Shown here: piece by piece, positions 59,750 through 64,000 of the stretch | How positions within the stretch are numbered: position 1 is the first letter of the stretch | Layout: every line of letters begins with the position of its first letter | Assembly (NCBI GenBank): GCA_016869765.1 | Contig: VGES01000008.1 | Location: 1-64,000 of the forward strand | Length of the DNA stretch: 64,000 nucleotides | Direction: 5' to 3' | From: Alphaproteobacteria bacterium | GTDB lineage: Bacteria; Pseudomonadota; Alphaproteobacteria; SHVP01 | Translations under genes and position numbers: made by a program | The notes under the pieces: model-generated | Told to the model about the DNA's origin: nothing | The model's input: only the letters and a program-made list of their open reading frames with translations | Databases searched by the model: none

Positions 59750-60555
59750 GCCCGTCGCACGATCCCTACGCGCGCTTGGCCGAGGCCGACGCCGAGTCGG
59801 TTCGGGTGATCGCCGACCGGCTCGAGCGGCGTGCCGCCCATCCCGATCAGCGCGCGATGACCGAGCGCTATCTCGCCGACATTCCTTGGCCCGTCCAAGC
59901 GCGCGTTCTCGACGCCGGCTGCGGCACGGGGGCGGTCACGCGCCGTTTGGCGGCCCGGCCGGAGGTGGCCTCCGTGCTGGGCATCGACCCGTCACCGATC
60001 CTGATCGCACGGGCGCGTGAGTTGGCTCGCGCCGGCGCCATAAGTTTCGAGGTGGGCGACGCCCGGGCGCTGGCGGCGGCGGACACCACCTTCGATGTCG
60101 TGGTGTTCCATACGGTCCTCTGCCATCTGCCGGGGGCCGACAAGGCGCTCGCCGAGGCGCGACGCGTGCTGAAGCCCGGCGGATGGCTCGCGGTCTTCGA
60201 TGGCGACTATGCGAGTGCCACCGTCGCGCTCGGGCCCGACGACCCGCTGCAAGCGTGCACCGCGGCGGCGATCGCCCACAACGTGCATGACCGTTGGCTC
60301 GTGCGTCGGCTGCCGTTCTTGATCGAGCAGGCCGGATTCGCGCTGGGCCGTTTTCAGAGCCATGGCTATGCCGAAATCGCCGAGCCCGAGTACCTGGTGG
60401 GCCAGATTGCCAGGGGCGCCGACTTCCTCGCGGCCGATGGGATGATCGGCCGAGACCTCGCGGATGCCCTGAAGAACGAGGCCAAACGTCGCGCCACCGA
60501 AGGACGCTTCTTCGGTCACATCGCCTACGCGAGTATCGTGGCGCAAAAGGCTTAG
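59725..60555 (+). CDS. Class I SAM-dependent methyltransferase (UbiE/Methyltransf_11 type)
   Basis: About 276 residues from a GTG overlapping the SDR end by 25 bases (TTG at 59746 is an alternative). Rossmann motifs: VLDAGCGTGAVTRRLA (canonical GCGTG, unlike the five-member family), GIDPSPILIARAREL, FEVGDARALAAADTTFDVVVFHTVLCHLP and LKPGGWLAVFDGD. It lacks the five-member family's N-terminal domain. Likely co-transcribed with the SDR. Acceptor unknown. Confidence 0.87.
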   Translation: MPSQSHLLSPSHDPYARLAEADAESVRVIADRLERRAAHPDQRAMTERYLADIPWPVQARVLDAGCGTGAVTRRLAARPEVASVLGIDPSPILIARARELARAGAISFEVGDARALAAADTTFDVVVFHTVLCHLPGADKALAEARRVLKPGGWLAVFDGDYASATVALGPDDPLQACTAAAIAHNVHDRWLVRRLPFLIEQAGFALGRFQSHGYAEIAEPEYLVGQIARGADFLAADGMIGRDLADALKNEAKRRATEGRFFGHIAYASIVAQKA

Positions 60556-60655
60556 TCTTCCGCCAGCGGATCGTCCGAGATCGCGATCGTGCCGCGCCAG
60601 AGATCGGTGGTCCTAGCCCCGCACCAGAAGATTGCCAACGGCCGTGGGTCGTCGA

Positions 60656-61276
60656 TCAGCTACTGCCGTCGCCACCCGAGCCTCCGCCACCGCCCCCATC
60701 GCCGCTTCCACCCGAGCCTCCGCCACCACTCCAACCCGCCACGCCCCCACCTGTTCCGCCGCCGAGCCACGTGATCCCAGAGTAATGCCCCTGATCCTGA
60801 GCGCTCGATTCACCGCGATCGCCTCCCATCGTCGTTGGATCATCGCCGGAAACCCCGCGGCGGATCGCCATCAGGCGTGCGGCCCGACCGGCGGCTGAGA
60901 TCCCGGCCACGAACATCGCGGCGATGACGATCACTTCGCCGATCAAACCCAGGAGCATCTCGACGCCATGCCCCAATCCGGCGATCGCCAAGAGAAAGAG
61001 CACGAGCGCGCTCGTGAGCAAGTCCCAGGCGAGATGACGCGTCTGTTCGGTGACGATGACGTCCCGCTCGTCGTCGCGCGCAATGTTGAACGGATAGGCG
61101 CGTACCGAACGAACGAGCGTCATCACAAAGGCGTAGGCCAAGACCGCCAAACCGACGAGCATCGCCGGAAACTCGAGGAACGAGGTTTGGCTCACGATCG
61201 ACTCGGCCGCCGCCGCTGGCCGAGGGGTCGGCAGCGCAAGAACCGTCAGGAGTGCCAGGCAGAGGGGCCCACGCAT
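60656..61276 (-). CDS. Membrane protein with Gly/Ser-rich tail
   Basis: A 206-residue protein with a signal peptide (1-22), TM helices at ~34-54, ~82-102 and ~105-128, then a cytoplasmic or surface tail of about 35 residues made almost only of Gly, Ser and Asp (WLGGGTGGG, WSGGGGSGGSGDG). Start ATG behind GGAGGTGG. Such tails occur on exported TPM/DUF2207-type membrane proteins. No enzymatic motif. Function unknown. Confidence 0.72.
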   Translation of the reverse strand: MRGPLCLALLTVLALPTPRPAAAAESIVSQTSFLEFPAMLVGLAVLAYAFVMTLVRSVRAYPFNIARDDERDVIVTEQTRHLAWDLLTSALVLFLLAIAGLGHGVEMLLGLIGEVIVIAAMFVAGISAAGRAARLMAIRRGVSGDDPTTMGGDRGESSAQDQGHYSGITWLGGGTGGGVAGWSGGGGSGGSGDGGGGGGSGGDGSS

Positions 61277-61332
61277 GCACCACCTCCAAGTCTCGCCGCG
61301 CGCGGTGAGAACGGGCCGCGGGCCAACGTTGG

Positions 61333-61743
61333 TCAGAGCACCTTGCTCTTGTCGCGATAGCTCTTGAACTCGACGAAGTTCCCGGAGGGATCCTTCAGGA
61401 ACATATTGCCGACTTCGCCAATGCCCTTGTGGGTCTTGATGTTTGGTTTGATGCGGAACTTGACCCTCTTGCGCTCCAGGCGTCGGCGTAACGCATGCCA
61501 TTCGTCCCAGTCGAGAATCCAGCCGAAGTGCTTGTACGGTTCGACCTCGGGGTCGTCCTTGCTCTTTTCGACCATCTTCGGCGCCTGGATCGCCACCAAC
61601 TGGGCGCCCCAGAAGTTGATCACCGCGTAATTCTTTCGGCTCGTGTCGCGGCGTTCCTTGCAGCCGAGGGTATTGACATAGAACTGACGCGCCTTGGCGA
61701 TATCGTCGACGGCGATGGCGACGTGAAAGATCGGATTTGGCAT
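61333..61743 (-). CDS. VOC family protein
   Basis: A 136-residue glyoxalase-fold protein: IFHVAIAVDDIAKARQFYVNTLGC opens module one (His ligand candidate) and MFLKDPSGNFVEFKSY closes module two (Glu ligand), matching a metal-binding VOC enzyme. The ATG at 61743 follows GGGAGGTGG. The middle (EVEPYKHFGWILDWDEWHALRRRL) resembles bleomycin-resistance or dioxygenase members. Substrate unknown. Not closely similar to the VOC pair at the left end. Confidence 0.9.
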   Translation of the reverse strand: MPNPIFHVAIAVDDIAKARQFYVNTLGCKERRDTSRKNYAVINFWGAQLVAIQAPKMVEKSKDDPEVEPYKHFGWILDWDEWHALRRRLERKRVKFRIKPNIKTHKGIGEVGNMFLKDPSGNFVEFKSYRDKSKVL

Positions 61744-61815
61744 GGCCACCTCCCTGGTTGGGCCAACTTCAGGGTAGGGAGGGGGGTGGGGCGACGCAAG
61801 CGCGCCCGCGCCGGG

Positions 61816-62463
61816 CTACAGGCCCAATTCGGGAAACAGCTCTGCCGTCCCGTCCCAGATCATTTTGAGCGAGACGTAGGCGATCAATATGACGCCGACA
61901 TAGGCGATCCAGCGGTGGCGTTCGAGCAGGCGGGCGATGAAAACCGCGGCAACCCCCATTAGCGCGACCGAAAGCCCGAGGCCGATCATCAAGATATAGG
62001 GGTGGTCGCGCGCGACTCCGGCGACGGCCAGAACATTGTCGAGAGACATCGAGACGTCGGCCGCCACGATCTGCATCGCCGCCTGGCGGAAGGTCTTTGG
62101 CGGCGCTTTGACCGGTTCACCCTCGAGGGCGGCCTCGCCGACTTTTTCTTCATCGTGGGCGCCCGCCCGCAGTTCGCGCCAGAGCTTCCAAGTCACCCAC
62201 AGCAAGAGGACCCCACCGGCCAACACCAGGGCGCCACCGCCATAGTACAGCAGCTGGGTCGTGAACAGCGCGAAGACGATGCGCAGCACCGTGGCGGCGA
62301 TGATGCCGATCAGGATGAAGCGACCGCGTTGCTCCTTCGGCAAACCCGCGGCTGCGACACCCACGGCCACCGCGTTGTCGCCGGCGAGAACGATGTCGAT
62401 CAGGATGACCGAGCCAAGCGCCCAAAGTTCATCAAGTAGTTCGCCGGAGAACATCGCGTTCAC
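61816..62463 (-). CDS. TerC family integral membrane protein
   Basis: A 215-residue protein with about seven TM helices and both TerC signatures: LIDIVLAGDNAVAVG near the N-terminus and VAADVSMSLDNVLAVAGVA in the middle, whose Asp/Asn residues bind metal in relatives. Short YjbE/YkoY-type TerC proteins are linked to manganese export or metalation of exported proteins. It is intact, unlike the longer terC relative at 45356. Divergent from the nitrile hydratase-type operon (113 bases). Confidence 0.88.
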   Translation of the reverse strand: MNAMFSGELLDELWALGSVILIDIVLAGDNAVAVGVAAAGLPKEQRGRFILIGIIAATVLRIVFALFTTQLLYYGGGALVLAGGVLLLWVTWKLWRELRAGAHDEEKVGEAALEGEPVKAPPKTFRQAAMQIVAADVSMSLDNVLAVAGVARDHPYILMIGLGLSVALMGVAAVFIARLLERHRWIAYVGVILIAYVSLKMIWDGTAELFPELGL

Positions 62464-62538
62464 GAATGGAGGGTCGCCTCTGCGCGGCCGAGAACGTGCC
62501 TGACTTGGATGGTCGGCGCAACGACTGTTTTGGGTGGT

Positions 62539-62569
62539 TTGACCTCGGCCCTTGAGTTGTCTTGTATAA
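62539..62569 (+). promoter_or_regulatory. Promoter for a leaderless nitrile hydratase-type operon
   Basis: A perfect -10 hexamer TATAAT (62565-62570) is preceded by TTGACC at 62539, although the 20-base spacing is long. From the -10 there are only six bases (AGTCCT) to the ATG at 62577, putting the expected transcription start on or next to the A of ATG. No Shine-Dalgarno precedes that ATG. This fits a leaderless mRNA. The long spacer could mean an activator is needed. Confidence 0.65.
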
Positions 62570-62576
62570 TAGTCCT

Positions 62577-62879
62577 ATGCCCGGTCCTCATGACGTTGGC
62601 GGCAAGGATTTCGGTCCGATCGACCGCCAAGATCACCAGCGCACGGCCTTCGACACCCATGTCGACGTGTTACAGCAGCTCATGGGCGGAGGCGGCGCGC
62701 GGCTCTATCGCGTCGATGAACTGCGACGCTGCATCGAGTCGCTGGCACCCGCCGACTACCACCGGTTCTCCTACTACCAGAAATGGTTGACGGCGATGCG
62801 AACGTTGCTCCTGGAAAAAGGCCTCTTCTCGCGACAGGAGTTGGATCGCAGGCTCGAACACATGCGGCGGCAGTCATGA
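62577..62879 (+). CDS. Nitrile hydratase beta-subunit N-terminal-like protein
   Basis: A 100-residue protein (MPGPHDVGGKDFGPI start) matching the N-terminal half of nitrile hydratase beta subunits, including the helix segment YYQKWLTAMRTLLLEKGLFSRQELDRRL. In thiocyanate hydrolase and toyocamycin-type nitrile hydratase this region is a separate subunit, as here. Start is the ATG at 62577 with no ribosome site, directly behind a -10 box. Its stop overlaps the next gene's start (ATGA), so subunits are made in concert. Confidence 0.87.
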   Translation: MPGPHDVGGKDFGPIDRQDHQRTAFDTHVDVLQQLMGGGGARLYRVDELRRCIESLAPADYHRFSYYQKWLTAMRTLLLEKGLFSRQELDRRLEHMRRQS

Positions 62880-63154
62880 ACCTGTCGATCGGCGATCGCG
62901 TGCGGGTTCGCGCCGGCGACCCACCGGGACACATTCGGACGCCGTATTACCTTCGCGGCAAAGAGGGTGTAATCGTCGCGCGTTGGGGCGAGTTCCGAAA
63001 CCCCGAGGAACTGGCCTACGGCAAGCAGGGGCTGCCCAAGCGGACGCTGTTCTTGGTGCGTTTTCGTCAGTGCGACGTGTGGCCCGACTTCATCGGCGGA
63101 GCGCATGACACCGTAAGCGCCGACATTTATGACCATTGGCTCGAGCAGGCGTAG
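62876..63154 (+). CDS. Nitrile hydratase beta-subunit C-terminal-like protein
   Basis: A 92-residue SH3-like barrel protein (SIGDRVRVRAGDPPGHIRTPYYLRGKEGVI), the C-terminal half of nitrile hydratase beta. It contributes to the active-site wall and the Arg contacts with oxidised Cys of the metal subunit. Translationally coupled to the previous gene by a four-base overlap. With its neighbours it gives a three-gene split-beta arrangement. Confidence 0.9.
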   Translation: MNLSIGDRVRVRAGDPPGHIRTPYYLRGKEGVIVARWGEFRNPEELAYGKQGLPKRTLFLVRFRQCDVWPDFIGGAHDTVSADIYDHWLEQA

Positions 63155-63164
63155 GAGGGACCCC

Positions 63165-63818
63165 ATGCCAGGCCACGACCACCATGATCACGATCATGAC
63201 CACGACCACGCCCTGGACCCGCATGCAGCCGTGACCGAGGAGGAACGGCGTGAGTTCGAGTTGCTCGAACGCTCGATCCGCGAATTGCTGATCGAAAAAG
63301 GGGTCTTCACCGCCGACGACGTGCGGCGCGTCATCGACCGCGCGGCAACGCGTACGCCGGCCGATGGGGCTCGCGTGATCGCGCGCGCCTGGACGGATCC
63401 CGCCTACAAGAAGCGTCTGATCGAGACGCCCAAGGAGGCCGTCGAGGAGCTTGGCTACGATCTCGGACCGGCCGAGCCGAATCTCGTCGTGCTCGAACAG
63501 AGCGAGCGTGTTCATTACGTCGTCGTTTGCACCCTGTGCTCGTGTTATCCGCGCGTGCTGTTGGGGCCGCCGCCCGATTGGTACAAAAGCGTCGCCTACC
63601 GCGCGCGCGTCGTGCGCGATCCACGTGGTGTGCTGCAGGAGTTCGGCACCGAAATCGCGTCAGACGTCGAGGTTCGGGTCGTCGATTCGACGGCCGACAT
63701 GCGCTACCTCGTCTTGCCGCAGCGTCCGAAAGGAAGCGAACGCCTGAACGAATCGGAGCTGTCCCGCCTCGTGACGCGCGACTGCATGGTCGGCGTTACG
63801 TTCCCCGATCGTCCCTAG
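63165..63818 (+). CDS. Nitrile hydratase alpha / thiocyanate hydrolase gamma-like metal subunit with His-rich N-terminus
   Basis: A 217-residue metal subunit. The active-site loop VCTLCSCYPR (C122, C125, C127) is the cobalt-type claw; C125 and C127 are the residues oxidised to sulfinate/sulfenate in the family. The N-terminus PGHDHHDHDHDHDHALDPH is unusually His/Asp-rich and may bind or store cobalt during maturation; His-rich stretches are known near this domain in a fused choanoflagellate enzyme. ATG behind AGGAGGG. It hydrates a nitrile or hydrolyses thiocyanate; the substrate cannot be settled here. Confidence 0.92.
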   Translation: MPGHDHHDHDHDHDHALDPHAAVTEEERREFELLERSIRELLIEKGVFTADDVRRVIDRAATRTPADGARVIARAWTDPAYKKRLIETPKEAVEELGYDLGPAEPNLVVLEQSERVHYVVVCTLCSCYPRVLLGPPPDWYKSVAYRARVVRDPRGVLQEFGTEIASDVEVRVVDSTADMRYLVLPQRPKGSERLNESELSRLVTRDCMVGVTFPDRP

Positions 63819-63828
63819 GGAACCCCCG

Positions 63829-64000
63829 ATGACGAGCAAACTGGTTCGGGTGACGACCGGCGACGGCCACCCGATGGACGCGTTCGTCTCCGCCGCGGGC
63901 ACCGGCTCGGCGCCGGGAGTGGTCATTCTGCACGAGATCTTCGGTGTCACCGATTTCATCCGTTCGCGGCTGCCGTTCTTCAATGATCGTGGCTATACCG
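63829..64000 (+). CDS. Dienelactone hydrolase family protein (partial, cut by window end)
   Basis: The first 57 codons of an alpha/beta hydrolase: MTSKLVRVTTGDGHPMDAFVS and GVVILHEIFGVTDFIRSRL. The HEIFG motif and spacing match dienelactone hydrolase-like proteins, which use a Cys or Ser nucleophile further along, outside the window. It starts ten bases after the nitrile hydratase alpha-type gene and may be part of that operon. Confidence 0.85.
   Translation, partial: MTSKLVRVTTGDGHPMDAFVSAAGTGSAPGVVILHEIFGVTDFIRSRLPFFNDRGYT

Noticed and set aside
63165-63230. CA-rich repetitive stretch considered as a microsatellite
   Set aside because: It is in frame, begins right after a strong ribosome site and encodes the HDHD tract of the metal subunit; treated as coding.
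1-64000. tRNA, rRNA, integrase, attachment site or intact transposase
   Set aside because: I scanned intergenic gaps for T-arm-like and rRNA-like sequence and for transposase or integrase motifs; only the TnpB-like fragment at 3554-4051 was found, which lacks catalytic parts.

Overview
The window is gene-dense, high-GC DNA from a motile, free-living proteobacterium, most likely an alphaproteobacterium of the Rhodospirillales type. Supporting signs are short flagellins, the FliG/MotA types, RecX, an HtrA with a two-component system, and many catabolic families common in soil and water lineages (LLM monooxygenase, amidase, MmgE/PrpD, isochorismatase, double cupins, GSTs). I saw no rRNA, tRNA, CRISPR array, prophage or intact insertion sequence. 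The taxonomic call is inference.

Layout. 0-4 kb: a decayed and an intact VOC gene, then a leftward envelope-stress operon, pspA - OB-fold membrane protein - flotillin-like protein. The pspA frame runs upstream, without a stop, into a segment resembling the N-terminal part of TnpB transposases. 4-11 kb: two members of an unusual SAM-methyltransferase family, two tandem double-cupin genes, a DUF1330 gene with an internal stop, an M24 peptidase and a GST. 11-19 kb: a class III cyclase-like protein, a pentapeptide-repeat protein, fliG, a two-component system and an HtrA protease. 19-23.5 kb: a radical SAM protein followed by a YnjBCD-type ABC importer. 23.5-31 kb: two tandem flagellins, a double-domain isochorismatase, a second pentapeptide protein, an LLM oxidoreductase and motA. 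31-35 kb: exported proteins, including a sulfurtransferase-like protein without its catalytic cysteine and a cytochrome c without a methionine ligand. 34.7-41 kb: a rightward run of MmgE/PrpD, amidase, a third methyltransferase, GST and two paralogous beta-rich proteins. 41-54 kb: a hot-dog dehydratase, SemiSWEET, peptide-binding protein, an alpha/beta hydrolase with Arg at the nucleophile elbow, a frameshifted terC, carbonic anhydrase, transhydrogenase, aldo/keto reductase, merR and recX. 54-61 kb: methyltransferases four and five in tandem, an isocitrate-lyase-family enzyme, a double DUF427 protein, an SDR and another methyltransferase. 61-64 kb: VOC, an intact terC, then a three-gene nitrile hydratase/thiocyanate hydrolase operon with an apparently leaderless promoter and a His-rich N-terminus on the metal-binding subunit.

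Themes. (1) Paralogue expansion: five methyltransferases sharing an uncharacterised N-terminal domain, three beta-rich proteins, two double cupins, two flagellins, two pentapeptide proteins, two TerC. (2) Gene decay: an internally deleted VOC gene, an internally deleted alpha/beta hydrolase, DUF1330 with TAA, frameshifted terC. (3) Start codons: two genes whose only well-placed start is ATT behind a good Shine-Dalgarno, exactly where paralogues have ATG. (4) Motility genes are scattered as singles, not in one flagellar cluster.
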